Shown: piece after piece, positions 45,151-55,454 of the stretch
How the letters are laid out: each line of letters opens with the position of its first letter
How positions within the stretch are numbered: the stretch's first letter is position 1
Origin: CAYMWF01 sp964394085 [NCBI: uncultured Gemmatimonadota bacterium]
GTDB lineage: Bacteria > GCA-2686955 > CAYMWF01
Direction: 5' to 3'
NCBI GenBank assembly: GCA_964394085.1
Contig: CAYMWF010000008.1
Span: forward strand, 37,724 to 101,723
DNA length: 64,000 bases
Notes under the pieces: model-generated
What the model was told of the DNA's origin: nothing
Database searches by the model: none
Seen by the model: only the letters and a program-made list of their open reading frames with translations
Program-made: the position numbers and the translations under genes

Positions 45151-45548
45151 TTCCTTATCCTGTCTGCGGCCGGCAATCTGCTTGAGAATTCAGGTTCAAC
45201 TGGATCCGGTGAGCGTAGCATATTGCTGGAATAGAAAGATTTTACTACACATTAAGGAGAAAACAATCGGTAATACCTTTTTTCGATTTCAATTTCGATA
45301 TTTCGGCACAATCCTTCTCCGTTGACGGCATCCTCGACCCGGAGAACGAGAGGAGGGGATCCGGCTTGACCTGCATCCGCGGGTCGTGTAAGAATTTCCG
45401 CCGGTTCTGAAGTCGGCCTCTCTTTGAACTTCATCTTTGCGGACGGGGGAGGGGATTGGACTGATAAGCCGTTGAAAAATCCCCATGAACCGTGCGGCAT
45501 CGGACGGATGGGGTTACGAATTAACTCTCTAACTACCCAGGATTCAAA
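45151..45548. other. Divergent intergenic region
   Basis: On the minus strand TTGTTT (45266-45261), 16 bases and TAAAAT (45244-45239) form a weak promoter candidate for the galactoside operon. No riboswitch, RNA gene or fusA promoter could be recognised. Confidence 0.3.
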
Positions 45549-47672
45549 ATGTCCAGAAAAACGAGTTTGGAGAAAACCCGCAATATCGGGTTGATGGCCC
45601 ATATAGACGCCGGTAAGACGACAGTAACCGAACGGGTTCTGTTCTTTACCGGGAAGAGCCACAAGATGGGCGAGGTCCATGATGGTGAGGCGATCATGGA
45701 CTGGATGACCCAGGAACAGGAAAGAGGGATCACGATAACATCCGCCGCGACGACGGCTTATTGGAATGGATACAGGATCAATATAATAGATACTCCAGGC
45801 CATGTGGATTTTTCAGCGGAGGTGGAAAGGTCGCTGCGGGTGCTCGACAGCAGCGTTGCTCTTTTCTGCGCGGTCGGCGGTGTGCAGCCGCAATCCGAGG
45901 CGGTCTGGCGCCAGGCTGAAAAGTACAGGGTGCCCAGGCTGGCATTCATTAACAAAATGGACAGGGTCGGCGCTGACTTTCATGGGGTCGTGGAGGATAT
46001 CAAAAAGAACCTCGGCGCCAACGTTGTACCCGTTGTGATCCCTATCGGCGAAGGTGTTGAGTTCGAGGGGATAATCGACCTGATTGATAAAAAGGCGATA
46101 TACTTCAGGGATACACCGAAAGGCATGACGATTTTCGAAGACGACATTCCATCGTCGAAACGTGATGAAGCGGAAGAGACTCTCGAAATTTTACGTGAGC
46201 GTGTCAGCGAACAGGATACCAGGCTGTTCGAAAAATATGTCAACGGGGAAGAACCGACACGTTCTGAAATAGTCGGCGCTTTGAGACGCGCTACGATTCA
46301 GGGTGAAATCGTTCCGGTTCTATGCGGGGCGGCATTCAAGAACATGGGAGTCAGAAGACTGCTTGACGCAGTTGTCGATTACCTCCCTTCACCCGCGGAT
46401 TTACCTCCGGTTATCGGGCCCGTTCTTAAAGAGAACGAGGAAATCGTCAGGCGGCCCAGTGATGATGGACCTCCGGTGGCCCTGGCATTCAAGATCCAGG
46501 CTGACAAGCATATCGGGAAGCTGACTTATATTCGCGTCTATTCCGGACGGTTTTCAGCCAAAGAAACGTTTATCAACTCCACGAGGAATAAAAAGCAGCG
46601 GATCGCCAGAATTTTCGAGATGCATGCGGACAGACGAAAGATGATTGATACTCTTTACACGGGCGATGTCGGGGCGGTGGTCGGTCTGGATCAAACATCC
46701 ACGGGCGACACCATCTGTTCGGAGCGGAATCCGGTCGTGCTCGAAACGATAGAGTTTCCTGCTCCGGTTATCGATCTGTCGGTTGTACCGCAGAGCAGGG
46801 TCGACAGAGATAAACTTTCCGCTTCCCTGGTCCGGCTGGCGGAGGAAGATCCTACTTTCATCGTGAAGACCGATGCTGAAACGGGAGAGGTTATCATCTC
46901 CGGCATGGGTGAACTTCACCTTGAGATTATCGTTGACAGACTCTGCCGGGAATTCGGAGTCAGGGTTCTGGTCGGGAAACCCCAGGTTGCCTACAGGGAG
47001 ACGATCCAGGGCTCCACAAAAATCGATTACCGCCATGTCAAGCAGACGGGGGGAAAGGGACAGTTCGCCCACGTTGTTTTCAGACTGGATCCAGGGAGAG
47101 CAGGTACCGGATTATTCTTCGAGAGTAAAGTGGTCGGCGACAGACTTCCAAGGGAATATATCCCCGCCGTTAAACGAGGTGTCATCAATGCCATGTCCGA
47201 GGGTCCTTATGCCGGATTTCCCATGGTGGATGTCAGGGTAACTCTCCTCGACGGTTCGGCTCATGAAGTCGATTCATCCGATCATGCCTTCCGTAACTGC
47301 GCCATCGCAGCATTCCGGGAAGCCTGTAAAAAGTCGGGACCGGTTCTTCTCGAGCCTATTACGGGCGTCGAGGTTACCGTGGTGGACGAATATACGGGTA
47401 GCGTCACCGGGGGCCTCTGTTCCAGAAGAGGCAGGATTACAGGAATGGAGACCAGGGGGAAAACCAGTATTATCAAAGCTAAAGTCCCCCTGGCGGAGAT
47501 GTTTGGATATTCTTCCGAACTGAGAACCCAGGCCAGCGGCAGGGGTGAGTTCTCGATGCATTTCGAACACTATGAGGCGGTTCCTTTCGAAATAGCCGAG
47601 GAAGTCGTCAGGAAAAAAAGAGAAATGGAAATTGAGTCGAGGAAAAACCTCGGAAGACTGGCTAAATTATGA
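45549..47672 (+). CDS. fusA: Translation elongation factor G (paralogue, outside a str operon)
   Basis: This 707-residue GTPase moves tRNA-mRNA during translation. It has [16 protein letters not shown] (G1), [15 protein letters not shown] (switch I/G2), [12 protein letters not shown] (G3), NKMDR (G4) and a full set of domains II-V ending [17 protein letters not shown]. No rpsL, rpsG or tuf lies beside it, so it may be a second EF-G with an elongation- or recycling-only role; this cannot be decided from the window. A 13-bp terminator follows. Confidence 0.93.
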   Translation: MSRKTSLEKTRNIGLMAHIDAGKTTVTERVLFFTGKSHKMGEVHDGEAIMDWMTQEQERGITITSAATTAYWNGYRINIIDTPGHVDFSAEVERSLRVLDSSVALFCAVGGVQPQSEAVWRQAEKYRVPRLAFINKMDRVGADFHGVVEDIKKNLGANVVPVVIPIGEGVEFEGIIDLIDKKAIYFRDTPKGMTIFEDDIPSSKRDEAEETLEILRERVSEQDTRLFEKYVNGEEPTRSEIVGALRRATIQGEIVPVLCGAAFKNMGVRRLLDAVVDYLPSPADLPPVIGPVLKENEEIVRRPSDDGPPVALAFKIQADKHIGKLTYIRVYSGRFSAKETFINSTRNKKQRIARIFEMHADRRKMIDTLYTGDVGAVVGLDQTSTGDTICSERNPVVLETIEFPAPVIDLSVVPQSRVDRDKLSASLVRLAEEDPTFIVKTDAETGEVIISGMGELHLEIIVDRLCREFGVRVLVGKPQVAYRETIQGSTKIDYRHVKQTGGKGQFAHVVFRLDPGRAGTGLFFESKVVGDRLPREYIPAVKRGVINAMSEGPYAGFPMVDVRVTLLDGSAHEVDSSDHAFRNCAIAAFREACKKSGPVLLEPITGVEVTVVDEYTGSVTGGLCSRRGRITGMETRGKTSIIKAKVPLAEMFGYSSELRTQASGRGEFSMHFEHYEAVPFEIAEEVVRKKREMEIESRKNLGRLAKL

Positions 47673-47713
47673 TGTTATGAGTTTTTTCAATAATCGATGG
47701 TTTTGATAGTAAT

Positions 47714-47744
47714 AGAAGAAACCCGGAGGAGCCGGGTTTCTTCT
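47714..47744. terminator. Bidirectional terminator between fusA and the small membrane gene
   Basis: AGAAGAAACCCGG, loop AGGAG, CCGGGTTTCTTCT make a perfect 13-bp stem. The outer bases are A/T-rich, so both convergent transcripts could end here. Confidence 0.75.
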
Positions 47745-47771
47745 TGAACTGAGTTGGCGTATCGGTGGTTG

Positions 47772-47900
47772 TCAGAACCGATAAGCAAGGAGAAGCATAC
47801 AGACCATGTACACAAAGAAGAAGGACGTCATTAATTGCCTTAAAGAAAAAAACTTCGCCGCTGGTTTTTCTCTTTTTGCTGGTGTTTTGACAGTCTTCAT
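47772..47900 (-). CDS. 42-residue single-pass membrane protein
   Basis: The frame from ATG 47900 to TGA 47772 encodes MKTVKTPAKREKPAAKFFSL followed by a hydrophobic helix (TSFFFVYMVCMLLLAYRF). A basic N-terminus before a single transmembrane segment suggests an N-in inner-membrane miniprotein. GGAG is placed 5 bases before the ATG (AAAGGAGAAAAAATG), and the gene points at the strong terminator it shares with fusA. Function is unknown. Confidence 0.6.
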   Translation of the reverse strand: MKTVKTPAKREKPAAKFFSLRQLMTSFFFVYMVCMLLLAYRF

Positions 47901-48244
47901 TTTTTCTCCTTTGTCTCTCTGCCCATGAAAATTGCAAGAAGGATGCCGATGTTTATTCAGAAGCCAAAAAACATAAAAATTCGGTCATTTTCTTCACAAA
48001 ACTGAAAGATGTTCGGTTTTAGGCCTGTTCTCGGAGGAGAAGGGTATGGACAGACCGATAAAATAAATGGCGAGTGTGGCAATTTTTTCTCCACTCCAAC
48101 AGAAAGTGGGGGAAAACCCCCGACATGTTGAGCGATATCCCTCACGAATCGGTCCTTGGCCTGACTTTGCCCGGTTTACCTTGTTTTCGGAAGGGGCGGT
48201 CATTATAATAACTCCGGAGCACCCGGGAAATGGAGGAAACCGGA
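47901..48244. other. Intergenic region upstream of the bifunctional nuclease
   Basis: The only structure is GGGGG-AAAA-CCCCC at 48108-48121, a short hairpin without a U-run. No promoter match convinced me. Confidence 0.3.
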
Positions 48245-48841
48245 ATGGTAGAAGTAGAAGTTATCGGTATCTCGCTGGTACCCGATCGCAAGATGGGGAG
48301 CGTGGTCCTTTTGAAAGAAAAAGAAGGTGAGAGGATACTCCCGATATTTATAGGAATTCCTGAGGCACGTGCTATTTCGCTCGTTCGAAAGAATCTAAAG
48401 TTGCATCGGCCGCTTACCCACGATCTGATGCACAATCTACTGAAAGCATTCAGAGTAGACCTGGAACGTCTCGAGATTACCGATTTACAGGATGGAATAT
48501 TCTTCGGAAGGCTTATTTTGCGTAAATCCGGGGAAAAAGTGGTGAAAGAAATAGACTGCAGGCCTTCGGACGGGCTGGTTCTCGCGTTAAAGAGCAGCGC
48601 TTCCATCCTGGTAGATGATGAAGTCTTCCAGGAAGCTTACCAGCCTGAGCTTGAGATTCCCGAGATACAAAAGGAAAAAGAGGAGCAGCCAACCGAGCCC
48701 GTCAAGGGGTTGAGCGGGCTGGAAGCCCTGCAGAGACAGATAGATGAAGCTATCAAGAGGGAAGATTACGAAGAAGCGGCCCGTATTCGCGATCGCATCA
48801 AGATGCTGGAAAAGGGTATCGGGATAGATGAAAAAAACTAG
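48245..48841 (+). CDS. Bifunctional nuclease (DUF151) with C-terminal UVR motif
   Basis: This ~198-residue protein has a DUF151 domain (residues 1-135: VLLKEKEGERILPIFIGIPEA, RPLTHDLMHNLL, KEIDCRPSDGLVLALKS) and an acidic linker. It ends with a UvrB/UvrC-type helical hairpin, LEALQRQIDEAIKREDYEEAARIRDRI. Relatives have RNase/DNase activity; the UVR motif may tether it to UvrB/C-like partners. ATG 48245 is chosen because GGAGG lies 8 bases before it. The kinase gene starts 67 bp downstream on the same strand. Confidence 0.88.
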   Translation: MVEVEVIGISLVPDRKMGSVVLLKEKEGERILPIFIGIPEARAISLVRKNLKLHRPLTHDLMHNLLKAFRVDLERLEITDLQDGIFFGRLILRKSGEKVVKEIDCRPSDGLVLALKSSASILVDDEVFQEAYQPELEIPEIQKEKEEQPTEPVKGLSGLEALQRQIDEAIKREDYEEAARIRDRIKMLEKGIGIDEKN

Positions 48842-48908
48842 AGCATCCGCACCCGTTCAAATCTCCTCTTTCTGATTCCGCCGTGTTTTGGGATTAAGGG
48901 TAGAGTCT

Positions 48909-51900
48909 GTGCATAACGATAAGTTCGGCTCTTTCAGCCGCCTGCTGATCGAAGGCACAAGGGCGATAGACAGCAGGAATCCGAACTTACTTGACAAAGC
49001 GGTCGAAGAATTCCTGGAGTCGGCAGGTGCTATCGGAGTCGTTTTGTTCAAGTGGTGGGGAAGCGGCGGAAGTCTACCCAGGATACTGTACCAGGTTGTA
49101 ACATCAGGCGAAAAATCTGATTTCGATATCATTTGCAAAGAGACGCTGCTCCACCAGCTCGGCGTAACATTCGAGGGGGAAAAAGATGGGAAGGGTGGAA
49201 TGTTCGTCATATCCTGTGAAAGCTCGATATGCACGTCCGGGAGGGATTGCAGGTTTGTCGCAGCAACTCAGTCCGAGGGCGAAGCCCGAATAGGAGGGGT
49301 GTTTATATTTCCCGTCCTTCGGTTGCCTGCGCCGGATGAGCTTCCCTTCCTGGAGCATGTATTAACCCTGATACGTCTCCTGACCGGTATAACTCCCGCA
49401 GCACGTTTTGAAAGAAAGCGAATGGCCCAACTGGCGGTCCTGTCCGATATAAATGCCAGGATCGGAGTCGAACCTGACCTCAAAGGACTTCTCGAAAATC
49501 TTACGGAATCCATCGTCAAGAATTTTCAATATTACTATGCAGCTATTTTTCTTGTAGACAAGGACCCAGGTGAACTCTACCTCCTGGATCAGGCAGGAGG
49601 TGATGATACCGGTGTTGCTACCGGGTATCGCCAGCCCATAGATATAGGAATACTCGGCTGGTGCGCCAGGAACCGCCAAACTTACGTGACTCGCGATGCC
49701 GGCAATGACCCCTTTTATTACAACAAACCTTTCAACAATATCAACTCCGAGCTTTGCGTGCCTATCAAGATTGATGGCGAGGTTATCGGGCTCCTGGATA
49801 TCCAGAGCAGGATGCTGGGCGCTTTCGACGAGCAGGATGTCCTGCTTATTGAAACTCTCTGCAACCGGTTCGCTGCAGCATTCGCCAACGCCCGTCTTTA
49901 CACCGAGCTCAAGCAGAGAGCGGACAGGCTGCTGGCGCTTGAGAGGATCGCGCAAAGCGCAAATTCCTCTCTTTCCATAAAAGCGAAGATAAAGGTTATC
50001 GCGGACAGGATGCGGGAAGTCCTGGATGTCGAAATGGTCGCTCTGCTCGAAAGAAACGGCGACAGTGCCCTGCTTACTGTTCCGGCGGCTGTTTTCGAGG
50101 ATGGAAAGAAAGAACCGGGTCTGCTGACGGGGTTACTCTTAACACCCAATAACGATGCATATATTGAAAATGTGTTTTCGTCGGGCCTTCCGTACTCGCG
50201 GAGCCTGCTGGAAGAAACAGGGGCCGGTGTTTCTTTGGATCCGGGTACGGAACAGCCGGTTTCCCGCCCACCTGAAGAGGGTTCTTCCGCCGGAGAGAGT
50301 GATATTTCCGGATTGCTTGAGCCGAAACTTCAAGAAGCCGGTATGAAATCGGTACTCCTTCTGCCCCTCAAGTTCGAGGACCGTATCGTGGGAATGCTGT
50401 TGACCGCCCGAAGTTCGGAGCGAATGTTTGACGTCAGAGAGATCGAATTTCTGGGGCAGATCTCCTCACACCTGGCTCCATCCCTCGAAAACGACAGGTT
50501 GCTGCAGCACCTGAGGGATTCGCTGCTGGAAGTACAGAAGGGGCATTACCGGATGGGTCTCCTGCAGGAGCTCACAAACTCGCTCCTGGTCGACAAGGAT
50601 ATCGATGTGCTCCTTGAGAATATCTGCTCCCAGGTGTCGGACCTTCTCGATGCGAGCTTCGCAGTTCTTTTCACCGAGGAGGATACTTTCCTGGATATCA
50701 GATCCGGCAGTGCACTGAGCAGCGACTTCATCAAAGCGATCAGGAAAGACAAGCTCGAAAAGCCGGGGCAAGGGCTTATTGGTCTTACGTATTCAACCGG
50801 TAAGGCAAAAGTCTCAAGTAATATCTTCAGGGACCACCGGATGGAATATTGGCTGGAACAGACATCCGTCCGTAATTTCAAGTCGGTGGCGGCCGTTCCG
50901 TTGATCTTGAGAGAGAAGTGTGAGGGAGTGCTGGCACTCTATTTTTCCGATGCGCATTCTTTCTCCGAGCAGGATATCCGGCTGATGAAGATCGGAGCCG
51001 GCCAGGCGGCTCTGGCAATAGGCAACGCACGGCTTTTCAACCAGTGTGAGCAGGCATACCTCGAATTGAGCGAAGCTCAGGAGCGGATGCTGACATCATC
51101 CAAGTTGACAGCACTTGGAACCATGGCTTCCGGAGTCGCGCATAATTTCAACAACATCATCAGTGCAATCCTGTTGCGCGCTCAAATCATGAAAGAACGG
51201 GATGATCCTGCACAACTCACCAAGGGGTACGAATTGATTGAACAGGCTTGCCTGGATGGGGCGGCAATGATCAAACGTATCCAGGATTTCGGCAAAAGTG
51301 AAGATCGTTCGGGTCAGTTCGAACAGTTCAACCTGGACGAAATTGTCGAGGGTGCACTGGATCTTACCAAGAATAAATGGAAAGATGAAGCCCAGCGAAA
51401 AGGATCGCCGGTAAGTGTCAGTTTTAAGAACCGTTCAGGCGCGAAGATCACCGGTGATTCGAGTGAAATCCGCGCCGTGCTTGTGAACCTTCTTCTCAAC
51501 GCCATCGATGCTATGCCTGAAGGGGGTGAGATCACGGTGGAAACCATCGGGAGCAGTGACGGCACGATTCGATGTATAGTAAAGGACACGGGCCAGGGGA
51601 TGGATGAAGAAATAGCGTCCAGGATTTTCGATCCATTCTTTACGACGAAGGGTACAGACGGGCTGGGTTTAGGATTATCCGAGGCATACGTGGCCATAAA
51701 GCGCCACGGAGGTGAAATCAAGTGTGATTCCATACCCGGGGAGGGTTCGGTTTTCACCCTGGTCTTTCCGCCGATCGAGCCGGCTATCAGCAGTAAAACG
51801 AAAATCAAGAAACGAAAAATAGCATCGCCTCCGACCTCGAATATCCTGATAGTCGAGAACGAAGAATCGATGCTCTATCTGATGCGTGATATTTTCACAG

Positions 51901-52211
51901 GTGAAGGGCACCATGTAAAGACGGCGAAGAATGGATTCGGGGGCTTGACGAAGTTCGAATCAGGCAGATTCGATATCGTTTTTACTGATCTCAGCATGGA
52001 TGGGATGTCCGGATGGGAGCTTACGGAGAAGATCAGAGAACATGACAAAACCGTGGTTGTCGTCTTCGTTACGGGATGGAGTAAGGAAATATCGACGGAG
52101 CAGATGCAGAAAGCCGGTGCCGATTTTCTGTTGTCCAAGCCTTTTCGGATTGAAGATGCGCTCGCGGTTCTGACCAGAGCCCTGGTTCTTCGTATGCGGC
52201 GCCTGGCCTGA
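48909..52211 (+). CDS. Triple-GAF hybrid histidine kinase with C-terminal receiver
   Basis: The product is about 1100 residues, apparently cytoplasmic, with no transmembrane segments. After an unassigned N-terminal domain (1-170) come three GAF domains at roughly 176-345, 350-540 and 545-710. The dimerisation/phosphotransfer helix follows with H745 (SGVAHNFNNII), then the ATPase domain (N box NLLLNAIDAM, G1 DTGQGM, F box FDPFFTTK, G2 GLGLGLSEAYVA). A receiver with the phospho-acceptor D1027 (VFTDLSM) and Lys in LLSKPF ends the protein. Its first acidic pair is VENEE. A GTG start at 48909 is preferred (AAGGG 8 bases upstream). The signal and output are unknown. Confidence 0.9.
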   Translation: MHNDKFGSFSRLLIEGTRAIDSRNPNLLDKAVEEFLESAGAIGVVLFKWWGSGGSLPRILYQVVTSGEKSDFDIICKETLLHQLGVTFEGEKDGKGGMFVISCESSICTSGRDCRFVAATQSEGEARIGGVFIFPVLRLPAPDELPFLEHVLTLIRLLTGITPAARFERKRMAQLAVLSDINARIGVEPDLKGLLENLTESIVKNFQYYYAAIFLVDKDPGELYLLDQAGGDDTGVATGYRQPIDIGILGWCARNRQTYVTRDAGNDPFYYNKPFNNINSELCVPIKIDGEVIGLLDIQSRMLGAFDEQDVLLIETLCNRFAAAFANARLYTELKQRADRLLALERIAQSANSSLSIKAKIKVIADRMREVLDVEMVALLERNGDSALLTVPAAVFEDGKKEPGLLTGLLLTPNNDAYIENVFSSGLPYSRSLLEETGAGVSLDPGTEQPVSRPPEEGSSAGESDISGLLEPKLQEAGMKSVLLLPLKFEDRIVGMLLTARSSERMFDVREIEFLGQISSHLAPSLENDRLLQHLRDSLLEVQKGHYRMGLLQELTNSLLVDKDIDVLLENICSQVSDLLDASFAVLFTEEDTFLDIRSGSALSSDFIKAIRKDKLEKPGQGLIGLTYSTGKAKVSSNIFRDHRMEYWLEQTSVRNFKSVAAVPLILREKCEGVLALYFSDAHSFSEQDIRLMKIGAGQAALAIGNARLFNQCEQAYLELSEAQERMLTSSKLTALGTMASGVAHNFNNIISAILLRAQIMKERDDPAQLTKGYELIEQACLDGAAMIKRIQDFGKSEDRSGQFEQFNLDEIVEGALDLTKNKWKDEAQRKGSPVSVSFKNRSGAKITGDSSEIRAVLVNLLLNAIDAMPEGGEITVETIGSSDGTIRCIVKDTGQGMDEEIASRIFDPFFTTKGTDGLGLGLSEAYVAIKRHGGEIKCDSIPGEGSVFTLVFPPIEPAISSKTKIKKRKIASPPTSNILIVENEESMLYLMRDIFTGEGHHVKTAKNGFGGLTKFESGRFDIVFTDLSMDGMSGWELTEKIREHDKTVVVVFVTGWSKEISTEQMQKAGADFLLSKPFRIEDALAVLTRALVLRMRRLA

Positions 52212-52364
52212 GCGTTTTGTCGCCGGGATCAACAATATTGTTCTCTACGAGCAGGCCGGTCACGGAATGCTTACCGAGACCGAATTTTTCCTCTTATCAT
52301 TGCCGGGTTTCGAGATTCTGAAATAACCGGCTGACCGTTTATCCCCTTGAACTGCCGGAAAACA

Positions 52365-53438
52365 ATGAGGACAATTACTAAATCAGCGGTTTTTCTGTTA
52401 ATAGTCGCCGGAGCTATTCTTGCGGCTCTGCTCCTTGCCGAGTGTTACGCCCGGATCACGAGTCTTCCTCCGGCTTTTATCAACCTTTCGGTGGGCGGGC
52501 AGAACAGTGCATATAAACTTTCCGAAAACCGGATACTGGGATATGAGATGAAGCCCGGTTACAGAGATCCGGATGATCCGAATCTCAACGATAGTTTTCC
52601 GCGGGTAAACTCCATCGGATTCCGGGATGCCGAGCGGAGTGTCGAAAAATCTTCATTCAGAATTCTCATGCTGGGTGATTCGGTCCTGGCCGGTCACGGA
52701 ATTCGAAATATCGACGATCTGATTTCACGAAAGCTTGAATCCCGGCTCAAATCGAGAGGTTATGACCTGGAGGTGCTGAACTTCGGAGTGGGGGGATATG
52801 CCACATACGCAGAAATAGAGCTGTTGCGGCTTAAAGGGATCCTGTTCGATCCCGATCTTGTCATCATCCTGTTCATCCAGAACGATTTTGAATTGTTCGG
52901 TTACCAGTTACACCATTACAAACCGGAAAAAGAAAAAGGCGTTCTGAAATATCTTCTCACCAACCTGAGGTTGTTTCGTTATCTGGCTTTCAGATATGAT
53001 CTTTTCGGCGTGGCGTACAAATACGACCCGGAATACAGAGTCGCCGTCAGTAGAGAGATGGGGCTCAGAACCGGTATGAGGGAGCATATGGGGAACTTTC
53101 TGACCCTGTCAAACGAGCATGGGTTTAAACCACTCGTAGCATACTGGCCCAAATTTCCTGAAGAAAAAGGAGCGGATGCCTTCGAATTATCACCCTGGCG
53201 GGAGAATTTCGATCAGCTTTCACCAATCACCGATTCACTCGGTATTGAACTCGTGGACATGGCGCCGTTTTTCGAAGAAGATTACAGGCGGAAGGGTATG
53301 CCGGACAGCCCTTCCGGATTCTACACGAGAGGAGACGGCATGCATCCGGTAGAACCGGGCATGGATGCAGGAGCCGCGATACTCGAGCAGATTCTGGAAG
53401 ATGGCGGCTATCTCCCTGCCAAGCGCGGAAAAAAATAA
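52365..53438 (+). CDS. Membrane-anchored SGNH/GDSL hydrolase
   Basis: This 357-residue protein has an N-terminal signal-anchor (SAVFLLIVAGAILAALLLAE). RILMLGDSVLAGHGI carries the GDS nucleophile block, NFGVGGYATYAE block II, ILFIQNDFE block III (G-x-N-D replaced by I-Q-N-D) and RGDGMHPVEPG the D-x-x-H pair. It probably deacetylates or esterifies a cell-surface glycan or peptidoglycan on the periplasmic side. The ATG at 52365 is chosen; a TTG lies six codons upstream. Confidence 0.8.
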   Translation: MRTITKSAVFLLIVAGAILAALLLAECYARITSLPPAFINLSVGGQNSAYKLSENRILGYEMKPGYRDPDDPNLNDSFPRVNSIGFRDAERSVEKSSFRILMLGDSVLAGHGIRNIDDLISRKLESRLKSRGYDLEVLNFGVGGYATYAEIELLRLKGILFDPDLVIILFIQNDFELFGYQLHHYKPEKEKGVLKYLLTNLRLFRYLAFRYDLFGVAYKYDPEYRVAVSREMGLRTGMREHMGNFLTLSNEHGFKPLVAYWPKFPEEKGADAFELSPWRENFDQLSPITDSLGIELVDMAPFFEEDYRRKGMPDSPSGFYTRGDGMHPVEPGMDAGAAILEQILEDGGYLPAKRGKK

Positions 53439-53558
53439 ATGATCGCACCTTGCATGGAAGAATCTGTATGATTACACTTGTTTGAGATGCCGGGTACCGA
53501 TTGGAGTCGTTTCGGCAACGTCTTGAGAGGGAAGCGATCAAAGCGGTAAGGAGAGGAT

Positions 53559-54497
53559 ATGCGTCCCGGAAAACCGAAAAATAACGGTATGGGAGAAAAG
53601 GTCCGCCCGACTGCATATGCAGGTTCGTGGTATCCCGGAGAAGCGGCGACGCTTTCCCTCGCGCTGAAAGAGCACTTCAGGAATGCGGTCTCCCCCGGTT
53701 CCGGTGAAGCCGTTGCCCTAGTTGCTCCTCACGCGGGAATTGTCTATTCGGGAAATGCGGCTGCGTCCGCCTACGGCACATTGAATCGTGCACGTTTCGA
53801 CAGGATTATAGTTCTCGCACCGACGCACAGGGTCGGGGTATACGGTGCCGCCACCTGTTCGTATGATGCTTATGCCACCCCGATGGGAAATATCCCGGTG
53901 CACACGGACCTGATGCGTTCTCTGGAATCCGAAAGCCACCTTTTCGAGCAGAATGATCAGGCCCACGCCGTCGAACACTCTCTCGAGCTGCACCTTCCCT
54001 TCATGCAATTCGCTATGAGGCGGGCCGAATCCGGCGCCGCCGAAAACGGGCGTGGTGAAAAAGGCGGTCCGATTACAGATGATTTCAGTATAATACCGCT
54101 TGTTATCGGCTCGGTCCCGGCAGATGAAGTCGTAATAATTGCCGAAACTATCAGGGGTATTGTCGATGAACGGACGGCAATCGCGGTAAGTTCCGATTTT
54201 ACCCATTACGGACCGGATTTCGGTTTCGTCCCCTTCAAGGGGAGTGAAAGGGAGAAAATAGAACTTCTGGACAAAGGTGCGATAGAGGCGATACTCGCTG
54301 TTTCACCGGAGCGCTTCAGGGCATACATGAAAAAAGAACGGCCCACAATCTGCGGAAGAACTCCGATAGAAATCGCACTCTATCTGCTCGAGGGTAAAAC
54401 GGAGGGCCGTCTCATCGATTATTATACATCAGCCGATGTTTTCGGTGATCGTCGGAATTCAGTGAGTTACGCCGCTATCGCCTTTTATGCAGGTTGA
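53559..54497 (+). CDS. amrB: Memo-family protein (AmmeMemoRadiSam system protein B)
   Basis: This 312-residue protein has the Memo fold, related to non-heme-iron extradiol dioxygenases. VRPTAYAGSWYPGEAA opens the domain. VAPHAGIVYSGNAAASAYG, AHAVEHSLELHLPFMQFA and SSDFTHYG contain the putative metal His residues, and the CGRTPI region has the conserved Cys. It is immediately followed by the AMMECR1 gene, its usual partner. The radical-SAM third member of the system is not in the window. AAGGAG precedes the ATG. Confidence 0.92.
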   Translation: MRPGKPKNNGMGEKVRPTAYAGSWYPGEAATLSLALKEHFRNAVSPGSGEAVALVAPHAGIVYSGNAAASAYGTLNRARFDRIIVLAPTHRVGVYGAATCSYDAYATPMGNIPVHTDLMRSLESESHLFEQNDQAHAVEHSLELHLPFMQFAMRRAESGAAENGRGEKGGPITDDFSIIPLVIGSVPADEVVIIAETIRGIVDERTAIAVSSDFTHYGPDFGFVPFKGSEREKIELLDKGAIEAILAVSPERFRAYMKKERPTICGRTPIEIALYLLEGKTEGRLIDYYTSADVFGDRRNSVSYAAIAFYAG

Positions 54498-54546
54498 ACT
54501 GCGGAACCTGACCTGAAACAAAATTCCATCGAGAACGGAGAAGAAA

Positions 54547-55149
54547 TTGAACGGGAATGAACCGGGAGATCCTCTGGATATCGATAACAGCGGTTCAAGG
54601 ATGCTTCTTGATGAGGGGGAGCGGAAATTCCTGCTGAACCTTGCCCGGAGCGTGTTGATCAAGCATGTGGAAGGCCGGACAGTCACGGTTGATGTGAAGA
54701 CCATGGAAGGATACACCAGCCTTCTCGGGAAACCGAGCGGCGTATTCGTTACGCTGAGGAAAAGCGGGGAGCTGCGGGGTTGTATCGGCTACATCCGGGG
54801 TGTCGAACCCCTTTACCGGGCGGTGATGGAAAATACGGTGAACGCCGCGGGAGATCCGCGCTTCTCTCCCGTAATCCGGGACGAACTTGACGAAATCACC
54901 ATCGAGATATCGGTGCTGACCCCGATGAAAAGGATTTCCGATCCGGAAGAAGTGGAGATCGGGAGGGACGGTCTATATATAAAGGAAGGCTTCCGGAGCG
55001 GGTTACTGCTTCCCCAGGTGGCCGTTGAGCAGGGCTGGTCGCGAAGAGAATTTCTCGAGTACACCTGCCGTAAGGCCGGGCTGGAGCGCAACGCCTGGTC
55101 GGGCGGAGCCAAGCTGTTCACATTCCAGGCCCGGATATTCAGCGAATGA
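54547..55149 (+). CDS. amrA: AMMECR1-domain protein (AmmeMemoRadiSam system protein A)
   Basis: This 200-residue protein contains the AMMECR1 signature LRGCIGY (about residue 77). GVFVTLRKSGE precedes it and GLLLPQVAVEQGWSRREFLEYTCRKAGL follows, all family-typical. A TTG start is indicated by GGAG 6 bases upstream; no in-frame ATG is close. The end overlaps the next gene by four bases (ATGA), so translation is coupled to a small Cys-rich protein. Biochemical function is unknown for the family. Confidence 0.9.
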   Translation: MNGNEPGDPLDIDNSGSRMLLDEGERKFLLNLARSVLIKHVEGRTVTVDVKTMEGYTSLLGKPSGVFVTLRKSGELRGCIGYIRGVEPLYRAVMENTVNAAGDPRFSPVIRDELDEITIEISVLTPMKRISDPEEVEIGRDGLYIKEGFRSGLLLPQVAVEQGWSRREFLEYTCRKAGLERNAWSGGAKLFTFQARIFSE

Positions 55150-55454
55150 GAGCGGTTGCGATTATCCTCTTACTCGCTTTGCTCGTAACGTCTGAAACGG
55201 CGATACACAGATTCGCTCACAGAGAACAATCCATAACATTCCGCGCGAAAACGGCCATCGTTTCAAGCCTCGGTCTTGCCACCATGTCCATATCTCCCGA
55301 GTGCAGCGCCACGGGCGACATGACCGAAGGGATTTGCGGCTGTCTCGGAGATCTTCCGGGTGGATACTGCTATCATACCGCCTGTGACGTTGTTTCTCTC
55401 CCCGCGCCGGTATCCGACGGTCTGCTATCCCTTTCGATACGGAAATCACGATGA
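55146..55454 (+). CDS. Small exported Cys-rich protein, unknown
   Basis: This 102-residue protein starts with a hydrophobic segment (MRAVAIILLLALLVTSETAI). The rest has five Cys in SPECSATGDMTEGICGCLGD...GGYCYHTACD. Both ends overlap neighbouring genes by four bases (ATGA), so it is embedded in a translationally coupled amrA-small gene-permease-ATPase unit. It could be a chaperone, substrate or metal-binding partner of the ABC exporter, but no family is recognised. Confidence 0.7.
   Translation: MRAVAIILLLALLVTSETAIHRFAHREQSITFRAKTAIVSSLGLATMSISPECSATGDMTEGICGCLGDLPGGYCYHTACDVVSLPAPVSDGLLSLSIRKSR

Noticed and set aside
48108-48121. GGGGG-AAAA-CCCCC hairpin as a terminator or riboswitch
   Set aside because: Short stem, no U-run and no conserved flanks; left as an unexplained hairpin.
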